From the NCBI GenBank assembly GCA_944326355.1, contig CALVDO010000007.1:5001-69000 (forward strand): 64,000 bases of DNA. Reading direction: 5' to 3'. This DNA comes from an uncultured Bacteroidales bacterium. GTDB taxonomy: Bacteria > Bacteroidota > Bacteroidia > Bacteroidales > UBA932. Below are positions 45,412-54,201 of this stretch, one piece after another. The position numbers and the translations under genes were made by a program. How positions within the stretch are numbered: position 1 is the stretch's first letter; every line of letters starts with the position of its first letter. The notes below the pieces were generated by a model. It saw only the letters and a program-made list of their open reading frames with translations, was not told the DNA's origin and searched no databases.

Positions 45412-46689
45412 TCATTGCGGCTGCTGCTCCGTCTTCTCCCAGACATAGACCTTGTCCGAGCGGCGCAGCCTGCCTTCGCAGGACTCGAGCAGGGAGGCGT
45501 CCACAGGCACTGAGCACAGGCATCCCTTCCCGGCCTCGTCCACCGGCTTCAGGTCCACCCTTATCTCCGGCACTGTCATCTCCACGACCCCTGTGGTCGG
45601 TCCCATTATGAGAATCCTGTCTCCTGTCTTCAGCGAGGCCGACTCGATGAGTATCTCGGCTACGCCAATCTTCCCGAACCAGTTGGTCACCTTGCCGCTG
45701 TACACTTTCTTCCTTGTGGCCCTGCTTCCGTACACGTCGCTCCATTCACCGAGCCTTGCTCCCATATAGTAGCCGTCCCAGAAGCCCCGGTTGAACACTT
45801 CCGCAAGCTCTTCCTTGAGAGAGGCGGCGAACTCGGGGGTGTAGGAGCCTTCGCACACGGCGTCGGCGGCCCTTCGGTAGCATGATACGGTCCTCTTGAC
45901 GTATTCGGCCGACCGCGCCCTTCCCTCGATCTTGAACACGGTGACCCCGGCATCGATGATCTTGTCCATGAATTCTATGGTACACAGGTCTTTCGGCGAC
46001 ATGATGTATTTGTTGTCAACCACGAGGCTGTTGCCGGTCTCGAGGTCTGTCACCTCATAGCCCCTTCGGCATATCTGATAGCAGGCGCCCCTGTTGGCCG
46101 AGGCCCCGTATTCGTGCAGGCTCAGGTAGCATTTGCCGGAAATTGCCATGCAGAGGGCCCCGTGGGCGAACATCTCTATCTCGACAGTCCTTCCTGAAGG
46201 GCCTTTGATGCCTTCGCGGATGATGCCCTCGTGAATCTCCCTGACCTGGTGAAGGTCGAGCTCTCTCGCGAGGACGATGACGTCTGCAAACCGGGAGTAG
46301 AATCTCAGGGACTCCAGGTTGGATATGCTGAGCTGAGTGGATATGTGTACCTCCATCCCGATTTCGCGGGCATAGGCTATCGCCGCCATGTCCGAAGCTA
46401 TCACGGCAGTCACTCCCGCTTCCTTCGCCGCGTCCAGAGTCAGCCTCATGTCCTCGAGGTCGGAGTTGTAGAGCACGATGTTGAGAGTGAGGTATGACTT
46501 CACCCCGTGTTCCCGGCATATCCGGCATATCTCCTTCAGGTCGGACATCTTGAAGTTGTTGGCGGAGTGGGATCTCATGTTCAGCTTCTCGACGCCGAAG
46601 TAGACGGAGTCCGCGCCGCCCTGTATCGCCGCATGGAGGCACTCGAAATTGCCTGCCGGGGCCATTATCTCAAGTTCTTCCGCTTTCAT
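45412..46689 (-). CDS. U32-family peptidase-like protein, probable RNA-hydroxylation factor
   Basis: Cytosolic protein of 425 residues in the U32 (YhbU/YegQ/RlhA) family. The start LEIMAPAGNFECLHAAIQGGADSVYFG is the family signature, and the cysteine cluster ALCMAISGKCYLSLHEYGASANRGACYQICR (residues about 170-200) probably binds an iron-sulfur cluster. E. coli members RlhA and TrhP hydroxylate 23S rRNA and tRNA wobble uridine respectively. The length and cysteine pattern suggest a role of the TrhP kind, but RlhA-like function is possible. The old name, collagenase-like peptidase, is probably misleading. Its ATG overlaps the stop of the polyprenyl synthase by 4 bases. Confidence 0.88.
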   Translation of the reverse strand: MKAEELEIMAPAGNFECLHAAIQGGADSVYFGVEKLNMRSHSANNFKMSDLKEICRICREHGVKSYLTLNIVLYNSDLEDMRLTLDAAKEAGVTAVIASDMAAIAYAREIGMEVHISTQLSISNLESLRFYSRFADVIVLARELDLHQVREIHEGIIREGIKGPSGRTVEIEMFAHGALCMAISGKCYLSLHEYGASANRGACYQICRRGYEVTDLETGNSLVVDNKYIMSPKDLCTIEFMDKIIDAGVTVFKIEGRARSAEYVKRTVSCYRRAADAVCEGSYTPEFAASLKEELAEVFNRGFWDGYYMGARLGEWSDVYGSRATRKKVYSGKVTNWFGKIGVAEILIESASLKTGDRILIMGPTTGVVEMTVPEIRVDLKPVDEAGKGCLCSVPVDASLLESCEGRLRRSDKVYVWEKTEQQPQ

Positions 46690-47702
46690 CTGTTCCTCCC
46701 GAGAAGTCTGTCGGCGTATCTGTGGAGCATCTCGTACCGCACCTTGCCGAGGCCGATGAGCCCGGCGCTCTCCATTGCGGCCGCGTGCAGCCTTATTATC
46801 TCGTATTTTGCGTCCTCGTCCACTCCGAGGGCTTCGTAGATTTCCTTCACCTTTCTTATCTTGAGCTCTCTGTCTCGCTCATTGGCCACAGGCATCTCCA
46901 TTGCCTTGAGAAGGGCCGTTCTTCCGTATTCAGGGGCGACTGCTTCCGAGGCTTCCATCTCGCCTCCCTTCTCAAGCGCCCGCGTGAGAAGCCAGGTCTT
47001 CTTGCCGTTGACTATGTCTCCGCCTATCTTCTTGCCGAATACGGACTGGTCGCCGAACGTGTCGAGATAGTCGTCCGTGATCTGGAACGCGAGGCCGAGA
47101 CTGTGGCCGAAGTCGTACAGATAGTCGCACGCCCTCGCGTCAGCCCCCGCTATGAGGGCTCCCGTCTTGGCGGCGCAGGCTATGAGCACTGCGGTCTTGC
47201 AGCCGATCATCTCCATGTATCTCTCCATGCTGACTTCCTTCTCAGTCTCGAAATCCATGTCGAGCTGCTGCCCCTCGCACACCTGTGCCGCCGTCTTCGT
47301 GAAGAGGCAGAGCACTTGCGGCAGCACCTGAGGCGGCGCCATCGATATCCTTCTGCAGCTGTCTATGCACATGACGTCTCCTGAGAGGATGGCAGTGTTT
47401 CCGTTCCATTTGGTCGCCACGGTCGGCATCCCGCGCCTCATGTCTGCCCTGTCCATTATGTCGTCATGGATGAGGGTGAAGCTGTGGAACACCTCGAGTG
47501 CGGCTGCCGGCTGGAGTATCTCGTCGGTGAAGCCGTCCTTGAACAGCGAATAGGTAAGCAGGCACAGTCTCGGACGTATCCTCTTGCCTCCGATGCCGAT
47601 CATGTATCTCAAAGGGTCATAGAGCCCCGCCGGTGCGGCGGGAAAATCCAAATTGTCGAGCAACTCGCTGAGAGCGTCTTCGATCTGGGCTTCGTTCATC
47701 AT
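46686..47702 (-). CDS. Polyprenyl (isoprenoid diphosphate) synthase
   Basis: Trans-isoprenyl diphosphate synthase of 338 residues that condenses allylic diphosphates with isopentenyl diphosphate. The first aspartate-rich motif is LIHDDIMDRADMRRG and the second ITDDYLDTFGD; GGKRIRPRL near residue 33 binds the diphosphate. A phenylalanine five residues before the first DDxxD suggests a short product (C15-C20), though this rule is imperfect. ATG at 47699 is an alternative start. A promoter-like pair on the minus strand lies within the 77-bp repeat just upstream. It is first in the five-gene minus-strand run that ends at 41629. Confidence 0.92.
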   Translation of the reverse strand: MMNEAQIEDALSELLDNLDFPAAPAGLYDPLRYMIGIGGKRIRPRLCLLTYSLFKDGFTDEILQPAAALEVFHSFTLIHDDIMDRADMRRGMPTVATKWNGNTAILSGDVMCIDSCRRISMAPPQVLPQVLCLFTKTAAQVCEGQQLDMDFETEKEVSMERYMEMIGCKTAVLIACAAKTGALIAGADARACDYLYDFGHSLGLAFQITDDYLDTFGDQSVFGKKIGGDIVNGKKTWLLTRALEKGGEMEASEAVAPEYGRTALLKAMEMPVANERDRELKIRKVKEIYEALGVDEDAKYEIIRLHAAAMESAGLIGLGKVRYEMLHRYADRLLGRNR

Positions 47703-47741
47703 AAGCTTAGTGTCAATTTGTCAATTTTATCTCAGAAACAG

Positions 47742-47772
47742 CAAATATACGCAGAAGCCGAGAGCAATGCAA
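47742..47772 (-). promoter_or_regulatory. Promoter-like pair in repeat copy 1
   Basis: On the minus strand: TTG (47772-47770), 20 bases, TATATTTG (47749-47742). It would give a leader of about 35 bases for the polyprenyl synthase. Confidence 0.5.
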
Positions 47773-47819
47773 ACTCGTTTGCAATTGCCGAGGCGCAACA
47801 GTATAAATGGCCGTCAGGC

Positions 47820-47850
47820 CAAATATACGCAGAAGCCGAGAGCAATGCAA
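47820..47850 (-). promoter_or_regulatory. Promoter-like pair in repeat copy 2
   Basis: Same pattern: TTG (47850-47848), 20 bases, TATATTTG (47827-47820). In copy 3 the TTG is lost because GCAAGC has become GCACGC, though TATATTTG remains. Confidence 0.38.
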
Positions 47851-48013
47851 GCCCGCTTGCATTGCCGAGGCGCAACAGTATAAATGGCCGTCAGGCCAAA
47901 TATACGCAGAAGCCGAGAGCAATGCACGCCCGCTTGCATTGCCGAGACTTGCCGAGTCGCAGGCAGTATGAAATAAGAACGGCCGCCGTCATCCGTATTT
48001 TGGATTTAAAGAC

Positions 48014-48021
48014 TATATTTG
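48014..48021 (+). promoter_or_regulatory. -7 motif for rsgA
   Basis: TATATTTG, an exact match to TAnnTTTG, but no TTG at the expected distance. Transcription would start near 48027, which fits an ATG at 48038 better than one at 48029. Confidence 0.42.
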
Positions 48022-48028
48022 CGGCAGA

Positions 48029-48991
48029 ATGAGCATAATGAATAAGGCAACAGTAGTCAAACATACGGGAAGCCATTACCTCCTCACCCGGCTCCCGCAG
48101 TGGAGCCTCTTTCCCGCCGTACTGCGCGGAAAGATAAGGCTCAAGGGCAGTTCGTCCACCAATCCTGTGGCGGTGGGCGATGAGGTGACTTATGAGTTCG
48201 AGTCTTCAGACGCGTCCGCCATGCCGACTCCGGAAAATCCGGCGGTCATACGTGAGGTGCTCCCGCGCAGGAACTACATGATACGGCGCTCTACCAATCT
48301 GTCGCGTCAGTCGCACGTGATAGCGGCCAATCTCGACAGGGCGTTCATCGTGGTGACGATGGATTTTCCGCAGGTCAAGCTGCCGTTTCTCGACAGGCTG
48401 CTCGTGACTTGCGAGGTGTATGGCATTCCCGCAGTAATAGTGGTGAACAAGGTCGACCTCTGCACCTCTCCTGAGCTCAGGCGGAGGCTTGAGGAATTCC
48501 GCGCCGTCTATTCCGGGGCGGGGTACGGGGTGATGGAGGTGTCTGCTCTCACGGGGGAGGGGGTGGATGCCCTGAGGGAAGCCTGCCGGGACAGACTCTC
48601 TCTCTTTTCCGGAGTGTCAGGAGTCGGCAAGTCCTCCCTGATAAAGGCTCTTGATCCTTCGCTCGATCCCAAGACGGGAGAGATCTCCGAGGCGCATCTG
48701 CAGGGGAAGCATACCACCACGTTCTATGAGATGTACCGGCTGGCTTCCGGCGGCTGCATAATCGACACTCCCGGAATACGCGGCTTCGGACTTGTGGATC
48801 TTTCGAGAGAAGAGATCGCGCTGTATTTCCCCGAGATGCTGAAGGCGGCGTCAGGATGCAGATTCACTCCGTGTACGCATACTCACGAGCCCGGATGTGC
48901 GGTCAAGGCGGCAGTCGAGGCCGGGGAGATCAGCCTCAGCAGATACGAATCCTACCTCGGGATGCTTGACGAGGAGGGAAAATACAGATAG
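48029..48991 (+). CDS. rsgA: Ribosome small-subunit-dependent GTPase A
   Basis: Circularly permuted GTPase that helps late maturation of the 30S ribosomal subunit. 320 residues. An OB-fold occupies about residues 1-75. The GTPase motifs run in permuted order: VVNKVDL (G4) near residue 140, SAL (G5), then GVSGVGKSS (G1), and DTPGIRGF (G3). A zinc-binding tail follows (CRFTPCTHTHEPGC near residues 278-291). The ATG at 48038 (MNKATVV) is perhaps the better start given the -7 motif at 48014; only three residues differ. No minus-strand neighbour overlaps it. Confidence 0.95.
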   Translation: MSIMNKATVVKHTGSHYLLTRLPQWSLFPAVLRGKIRLKGSSSTNPVAVGDEVTYEFESSDASAMPTPENPAVIREVLPRRNYMIRRSTNLSRQSHVIAANLDRAFIVVTMDFPQVKLPFLDRLLVTCEVYGIPAVIVVNKVDLCTSPELRRRLEEFRAVYSGAGYGVMEVSALTGEGVDALREACRDRLSLFSGVSGVGKSSLIKALDPSLDPKTGEISEAHLQGKHTTTFYEMYRLASGGCIIDTPGIRGFGLVDLSREEIALYFPEMLKAASGCRFTPCTHTHEPGCAVKAAVEAGEISLSRYESYLGMLDEEGKYR

Positions 48992-48998
48992 ATTGAAT

Positions 48999-49038
48999 TT
49001 GACACAGACAGATGGAACTTGACATTGACAGATGGGAC
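48999..49038. repeat. Imperfect 20-bp tandem duplication over the start of the MATE gene
   Basis: TTGACACAGACAGATGGAAC (48999-49018) and TTGACATTGACAGATGGGAC (49019-49038) differ at three or four positions. The second copy contains the ATG at 49032; the first contains an equivalent ATG. Confidence 0.8.
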
Positions 49039-50429
49039 TTAACTCTGACATAATGAAACTGGCCGTGCCGAGCATTCTCGCCAATGTGACTGTGCCTCTG
49101 GTGGGAATCGTGGACATGGCTGTGGCCGGGCATCTCGGCGATACGGGAGCGGCCTCTTCCGCCGCGCTTATAGGCGGAATCGCCATCGGCACTATGCTTT
49201 TCGACCTGATGTACTGGGTCTTCGGCTTTCTGAGAGTGGGCACCGGCGGCCTCGCGGCACAGGCCTGCGGGCGGCTGGACATAAAGGAGGCGGCATCCAT
49301 ACTTCTGCGGGCGCTTGGGCTTGCCCTGCTCTGTGCCCTGCTTCTGGTCGCGGTGCAGAGGCTTTTCCTCAAGGGCGCATTCCTCTTTGTCGACTGCAGC
49401 GCCGAGACGGAGCTTCTGGCCACGAGATATATCCTGATAAGAATATGGGCAGCGCCGGCGACTCTGAGCCTTATGGCCTTCAAGGGCTGGTTCATAGGAA
49501 TGCAGGACGGCCTGAGTCCTATGATAACGGACATCACGGTCAACGCGATAAACGCATTCATGAGCATCGCCCTTGCGTCAGGGCTCAACTGGGGGCCGCT
49601 CAGTTTTGAGGGCATGGGCTTTGACGGCATAGCATTGGGCACTGTCATAGCGCAGTACTCCGGTCTGCTCTGCGCCCTGATCCTGCTGTGGTCCCGCTAT
49701 CGCCGCACGGTGTTCGGGAAGATCCGTCTCCGCGACATCTCCCCTGTGCCGGAAAACGGATTCCTTTCCTTCTTCGGCATGAATCTGGACCTCATCATCA
49801 GATCTCTCTGCCTGATAGGCATATACATAGGGTTTACGGTGCTGTCTGCCCGTCATGGGGACGTGCTCCTCGCGACGGCCTCGCTGCTGATGAAGCTGAT
49901 GATGCTGTTCTCCTATCTGATCGACGGATTTGCCTATGCCGGGGAGGCTCTCACGGGCAAGTGCATAGGAGAACGCGATCCGTTTTCCCTGCATAAGACG
50001 GTCAGCTGCGTCTCCATGTGGAGCCTCGTGGTCACCGTTTTCTCGGTGACTGTCTATTCGGCCGCCACTGTGCCGATGGTCAGGGCGATGACTACTGACC
50101 CTGAAGTGATAGAGATGTCCGCGAACTTCGCTCCGTGGCTGATATTCATGCCGGTATTCGGCTGTATGGCGTTCACTTGGGACGGGATATATATCGGGGC
50201 CACACAGTCAGGGCCTCTGAGAAACTCCATGCTTCTGTCGATGGCCGTATTCTTCGCCGCATATTTCATCTATGTCGCCATTGCCGGCGGCTCTTCCGAC
50301 CCGGTGTCCGAAGGGATGACCGCCCTTCACGGACTGTTTCTCGGCTACATGGCGCATCTTCTGGTGCGTGCCCTATATCTCCGGATCGGGTTTCAGAGAT
50401 ATGTGCTTTCAAAGGCCTCCATTTTCTGA
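49032..50429 (+). CDS. MATE-family efflux protein, DinF type
   Basis: Inner-membrane antiporter of 465 residues, about 12 helices. The opening (IMKLAVPSILANVTVPLVGIVDMAVAGHLG) and the segment WVFGFLRVGTGGLAAQACGRLD are typical of the DinF branch of MATE transporters, distinct from the MepA-like pump at 41629. In E. coli dinF is DNA-damage inducible and linked to oxidative-stress and bile-salt tolerance; the cargo here is unknown. The start at 49032 aligns with family members; an internal ATG at 49053 is possible. It begins 40 bases after rsgA, so the two may share a message. Confidence 0.9.
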   Translation: MGLNSDIMKLAVPSILANVTVPLVGIVDMAVAGHLGDTGAASSAALIGGIAIGTMLFDLMYWVFGFLRVGTGGLAAQACGRLDIKEAASILLRALGLALLCALLLVAVQRLFLKGAFLFVDCSAETELLATRYILIRIWAAPATLSLMAFKGWFIGMQDGLSPMITDITVNAINAFMSIALASGLNWGPLSFEGMGFDGIALGTVIAQYSGLLCALILLWSRYRRTVFGKIRLRDISPVPENGFLSFFGMNLDLIIRSLCLIGIYIGFTVLSARHGDVLLATASLLMKLMMLFSYLIDGFAYAGEALTGKCIGERDPFSLHKTVSCVSMWSLVVTVFSVTVYSAATVPMVRAMTTDPEVIEMSANFAPWLIFMPVFGCMAFTWDGIYIGATQSGPLRNSMLLSMAVFFAAYFIYVAIAGGSSDPVSEGMTALHGLFLGYMAHLLVRALYLRIGFQRYVLSKASIF

Positions 50430-50502
50430 CGGAGATCTCGCCGGCATGGCTTACGGAGGCTGCGGCCGGGTCCGATCTCATATTTTAAAGAATATCTGAA
50501 GA

Positions 50503-51876
50503 ATGAGTCTATATAACTTCTACAGGATAAGCAGGTCTTCCGAGACGAAGATTCCGAAGGAGATGGTCGACGCCACATATCGCAGGCTGAGGGTCAGGAC
50601 TTTCTGGGGAGCTACGGTCGCATACAGCCTGTATTATGTGTGCCGACTGAGCCTCAGCGTGGTCAAGCAGCCCCTTATAGACGGTGAGGTGTTCACGGCG
50701 GGGCAGCTCGGCATCATCGGGTCTTCCCTCCTGTTCGTCTATGCCGTGGGCAAGTTCATGAACGGCTTTATCGCCGACTACTGCAACATAAGGCGTTTCA
50801 TGGCCACAGGACTTCTGGTGTCGGCCGCAGTCAATCTCCTGATGGGACTTCTGGGCGTCTTCCACGGCGCTTCAGGCATGGCTTCTGCCGTGTTCTTCAT
50901 CTGTTTCGCGGCGCTCTGGGGGGTTAACGGATGGGTGCAGTCCATGGGTTCTCCACCGGGCATCATCAGCCTTTCCCGCTGGTTCCCCCTGTCGAAACGG
51001 GGCACCTACTACAGCTTCTTCAGCTCGAGTCCGTATCTTGGCGAGTTCCTTTCATTCATAATCGTCGGCCTCGTGGTAGGTGCGTTCGGATGGCAGTACG
51101 GCTTCTTCTTCGCCTCCGCTGCGGGGCTTCTCGGAGTGGCCATCATCCTCTTTTTTGTCAGTGACACTCCTGAGAGCAAGGGCCTCCCGTCCGTACAGGA
51201 GCTTTCCGGGGAGCAGATGAGGAAGGAGGACGGGATGAAGACTTCGGAGATCCAGAAGAGCGTGCTCAGGCATCCGGGCATCTGGATTATCGCTGCCTCG
51301 AGCGCATTCGTATATATCGCCAAATACGCCATAGCCGGATGGGGCGTGCTCTTCCTCCAGAAGGAGAAGGGGTTTACGCTTGAGTCGGCCACGCAGATAA
51401 TAGCCTTCTCGGCCGCTTTCGGAGTGCTCGGGACTGTCCTCGCCGGATGGCTTTCCGACAAGGTGTTCAGGGGCAGCAGGATCACTCCCGCCGTCATATC
51501 CGGCCTGCTGAGCTTCATGTCTTTCGCCCTTTTCCTGTTTGCAGGGGGCGGCTATCTGCTCAACATCGTTTTCGTGTCGGCATTCAGTCTTGCCGTCGGC
51601 GTTCTGTACTGCATAGTGGCAGGAGTCATGGCGATGGACATCGTGCCGAGGAAGGCCACGGGGGCGGCGCTGGGGATAGTCGGCATCTCAAGCTATGTGG
51701 CCGCCGGGATTCAGGACATCGTCAGCGGATATCTCATCCAGGGCTATACGACGGATGCGGCGGATATGAGCGAGGCCGTCTACGACTTCACTCCCGTTTC
51801 GCTCTTCTGGCTTTTCGCGATGCTCGTCGCCTTTGTTCTCCCGGTCGTCAGCTGGAAGAGGATGAAAAAGGAATAA
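50503..51876 (+). CDS. MFS organophosphate:phosphate antiporter (UhpT/GlpT-like)
   Basis: Inner-membrane carrier of 457 residues, 12 helices, of the organophosphate antiporter group that exchanges sugar phosphates or glycerol-3-phosphate for phosphate. Landmarks are GATVAYSLYYVCRLSLSVVKQPL in helix 1, SLLFVYAVGKFMNGFIADYCN, and WGVNGWVQSMGSPPGIISLSRWF in helix 4. The last is the family signature region. A sensory UhpC-type function is possible, but the cytosolic loop is short. The glucanotransferase gene starts 30 bases after its stop, so the cargo may relate to maltodextrin metabolism; this is inference. Confidence 0.88.
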   Translation: MSLYNFYRISRSSETKIPKEMVDATYRRLRVRTFWGATVAYSLYYVCRLSLSVVKQPLIDGEVFTAGQLGIIGSSLLFVYAVGKFMNGFIADYCNIRRFMATGLLVSAAVNLLMGLLGVFHGASGMASAVFFICFAALWGVNGWVQSMGSPPGIISLSRWFPLSKRGTYYSFFSSSPYLGEFLSFIIVGLVVGAFGWQYGFFFASAAGLLGVAIILFFVSDTPESKGLPSVQELSGEQMRKEDGMKTSEIQKSVLRHPGIWIIAASSAFVYIAKYAIAGWGVLFLQKEKGFTLESATQIIAFSAAFGVLGTVLAGWLSDKVFRGSRITPAVISGLLSFMSFALFLFAGGGYLLNIVFVSAFSLAVGVLYCIVAGVMAMDIVPRKATGAALGIVGISSYVAAGIQDIVSGYLIQGYTTDAADMSEAVYDFTPVSLFWLFAMLVAFVLPVVSWKRMKKE

Positions 51877-51906
51877 TTGTCTACATTTATAAAAAAGACA
51901 GCGACC

Positions 51907-54201
51907 ATGAGACTTGAAATGACCATCAGCTATCGTACCGAGTGGGGGCAGTCACTTTTCCTCAGGTGCGGAGACAGACTTTATCCCTTGGAATACAGGC
52001 CCGGAGACAAGTGGGTCGGAGCGATTGACCGGCTGACGCCGGGACAGACTCTCGAATATCGTTATGAGGTGCATCGGAACGGCCTCTGCGAGAGGACCGA
52101 GTGGGAGTCTCACCGGCTTACGCTGCCTTCCGACCGGGGAGTGAAGAGCTTTGAGGTGACGGACTGGTGGTCCGATGTCCCGCAGGATCTGCCTCTGCAT
52201 TCGGCGCCGTTCCGCAGCGGAGTGTTCTCTGTCGAGCCGGGACGGGCATGGAGAGCCGCCGGGACGGCAGTTCCGGTGTTTTCGCTGAGGTCGGAGCAGG
52301 GCTTCGGAATAGGGGAGTTCAATGATCTTAAGGCTCTTGTGGACTGGGCCGCCGCGACGGGGCAGAAAGTTATCCAGCTCCTGCCTGTGAACGACACCAC
52401 CATGACGGGCACATGGGAGGATTCCTATCCGTACAACGCCAATTCGAGCTTCGCCCTGCATCCGCAGTTTGTGCATCTTCCGGCTGCCGGCGTGGCTGAG
52501 GACGAGGAATATCTGAGGCTGAGGGACGAGCTCAACTCTCTTCCGGAGGTGGATTATGAGAGGGTCAACAACGAGAAGCGGAGGCTTCTGCGCAAGACTT
52601 TCGCCTCAAACGGCAAGAGGACGCTGTCTTCAAAGGGCTACAGGGAGTTTCTGGAGCACAGCCGCTTCTGGCTGCTTCCGTATGCCGCGTTCTGTACGCT
52701 GAGGGAGAGGTTCGGCACTGCCGACTTCACGCTCTGGAAAACTCCGGAGAAGGATTACTCCGTCTATGACGAGGCTCTGGCTGAGGAGCTTGCCTCCACC
52801 TGCGGCAAGGAGCTCGACTTCCATTGCTTCGTACAGTATCATCTTCATCTCCAGCTGCTTGAGGCGAGAGACTATGCCCATTCCAAAGGCGTGATATTCA
52901 AGGGAGATCTTCCAATAGGCGTGAGCCGCACGAGCGCCGACGCATGGGTGGAGAGCCGGCTTTTCCATCTCGATTCTCAGGCTGGTGCTCCGCCTGACGC
53001 ATTCTCCGCACAGGGCCAGAACTGGGGATTCCCGACCTATGACTGGGAGGAGATGTCTAAAGACGGCTACGCATGGTGGAAGTCGCGTCTGAGCTGCATG
53101 TCCGAGTATTTTGATGCGTTCAGGATAGACCATGTGCTCGGCTTCTTCCGCATCTGGGAGATTCCGATGTCGGCCGTTCACGGTATTCTGGGGCATTTCA
53201 GTCCGGCCCTTCCGTATTCTTCCGAGGAGCTCGGGCGTCTCGGCTTCGACATGGCCGATCCCCGCTATTCCTGTCCGTGTCTTGACGACAGGCACATCTC
53301 CGGCGTGTTCGGCGACCTTGCGGATGAGGCGAAGAGCCGCTTCATTGCGGACGGCCGTCTTAAGAGCGCGTATTCGACTCAGAGGAAGGTGCTTGAGAAG
53401 CTGAGGGGAAATGAGCCCGACACCGTGCGTCTGAGAGAGGGGCTGATGGGTATTCTTGATGACGTGCTCTTTGTCGAGGATCCGCGCCGAAGGGGATATT
53501 GGCATCCGCGCATCGCAGCCCAGTACACCGGAGCATACGGAAGTCTGGACGAGTATCGCCGCCGCGCCTTCGACAGACTTTATGACGACTTTTTCTATCA
53601 CAGGCACAACGCCTTCTGGAAGGAGTCCGCGATGAGGAAGCTGCCGTCTCTGCTTACCGCCACGGGAATGCTGGCGTGCGGGGAAGACCTCGGCATGATT
53701 CCGGACTGTGTGCCTGACGTGATGCGTGAGTACAGCATACTTTCTCTGGAGATACAGCGTATGCCTAAGAATCCGCGTGAGACCTTCGCCTCCACATGGA
53801 ATTATCCGTATTATTCTGTGTGTACGACCTCTACTCACGACATGACGCCGATAAGGGCATGGTGGGAGGAGGACAGGGCGGTGACCGCCCGCTTCTGGCA
53901 TGAGGTGCTCGGGGGGCAGGGGGACGCCCCGTGGTTCTGCGAGCCGTGGATCTGCCGCCGGATAGTGGAAATGCATCTGGAGTCTCCGTCCATGCTTGCG
54001 ATTCTGCCTCTTCAGGACTGGCTGTCGATGGACGGGGACATAAGGCTTGAGGACCCTTCAAAGGAAAGGATCAACATTCCTGCCGTCTCTCGCTACTACT
54101 GGCGCTACAGGATGCACCTGACACTGGAGTCTCTGCTCGGCCAGACCGGCTTCAACTCGGCGCTCAGAGACATGATTCTCAGCTCCGGCCGGGCGGACTA
54201 A
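51907..54201 (+). CDS. 4-alpha-glucanotransferase, GH77, DPE2-like with one CBM20
   Basis: Cytosolic enzyme of 764 residues that transfers glucosyl units between maltodextrins. Residues about 1-110 resemble a single CBM20 starch-binding domain (YRTEWGQSLFLRCG; KWVGAI; YRYEVHRNG). The GH77 barrel follows from about residue 125 (SEQGFGIGEFNDLKALVDWA). Catalytic residues are D408 (FRIDH), E593 (CGEDLG) and D645 (STHDM). The 185-residue gap from D408 to E593 is about 135 more than in E. coli MalQ, matching the insertion of plant DPE2-type enzymes. DPE2 normally has two CBM20 domains. I chose the ATG at 51907; the frame has an earlier TTG. Its stop overlaps the convergent LytTR gene by 4 bases. 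Confidence 0.92.
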   Translation: MRLEMTISYRTEWGQSLFLRCGDRLYPLEYRPGDKWVGAIDRLTPGQTLEYRYEVHRNGLCERTEWESHRLTLPSDRGVKSFEVTDWWSDVPQDLPLHSAPFRSGVFSVEPGRAWRAAGTAVPVFSLRSEQGFGIGEFNDLKALVDWAAATGQKVIQLLPVNDTTMTGTWEDSYPYNANSSFALHPQFVHLPAAGVAEDEEYLRLRDELNSLPEVDYERVNNEKRRLLRKTFASNGKRTLSSKGYREFLEHSRFWLLPYAAFCTLRERFGTADFTLWKTPEKDYSVYDEALAEELASTCGKELDFHCFVQYHLHLQLLEARDYAHSKGVIFKGDLPIGVSRTSADAWVESRLFHLDSQAGAPPDAFSAQGQNWGFPTYDWEEMSKDGYAWWKSRLSCMSEYFDAFRIDHVLGFFRIWEIPMSAVHGILGHFSPALPYSSEELGRLGFDMADPRYSCPCLDDRHISGVFGDLADEAKSRFIADGRLKSAYSTQRKVLEKLRGNEPDTVRLREGLMGILDDVLFVEDPRRRGYWHPRIAAQYTGAYGSLDEYRRRAFDRLYDDFFYHRHNAFWKESAMRKLPSLLTATGMLACGEDLGMIPDCVPDVMREYSILSLEIQRMPKNPRETFASTWNYPYYSVCTTSTHDMTPIRAWWEEDRAVTARFWHEVLGGQGDAPWFCEPWICRRIVEMHLESPSMLAILPLQDWLSMDGDIRLEDPSKERINIPAVSRYYWRYRMHLTLESLLGQTGFNSALRDMILSSGRAD

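Larger units (their letters stand above)
47742..47950. repeat. 77-78 bp tandem repeat, about 2.7 copies, with internal palindrome
   Basis: Copies begin CAAATATACGCAGAAGCCGA at 47742, 47820 and 47897. Each contains an imperfect palindrome around CAATGCAAGC-CC-GCTTGCATTG that can form a hairpin. On the minus strand each copy begins its end with TATATTTG, a -7 motif. It lies in the 326-base spacer between the divergent polyprenyl synthase and rsgA genes, where I see no protein gene. The flanking 47951-48013 shows nothing else. Confidence 0.88.

Noticed and set aside
47742..47950. Possible CRISPR array
   Set aside because: Units are 77-78 bases with almost no variable spacer, only 2.7 copies, and no cas genes are nearby.
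47466..48032. Plus-strand frame of 188 codons running through the 77-bp repeats
   Set aside because: It reads antisense through the polyprenyl synthase and then the repeat units; the repeat period is not a multiple of three for all units and no domain is visible.
52630..53976. 448-codon minus-strand frame opposite the glucanotransferase
   Set aside because: The plus strand holds the catalytic residues of GH77 in frame; the minus product has no motif.
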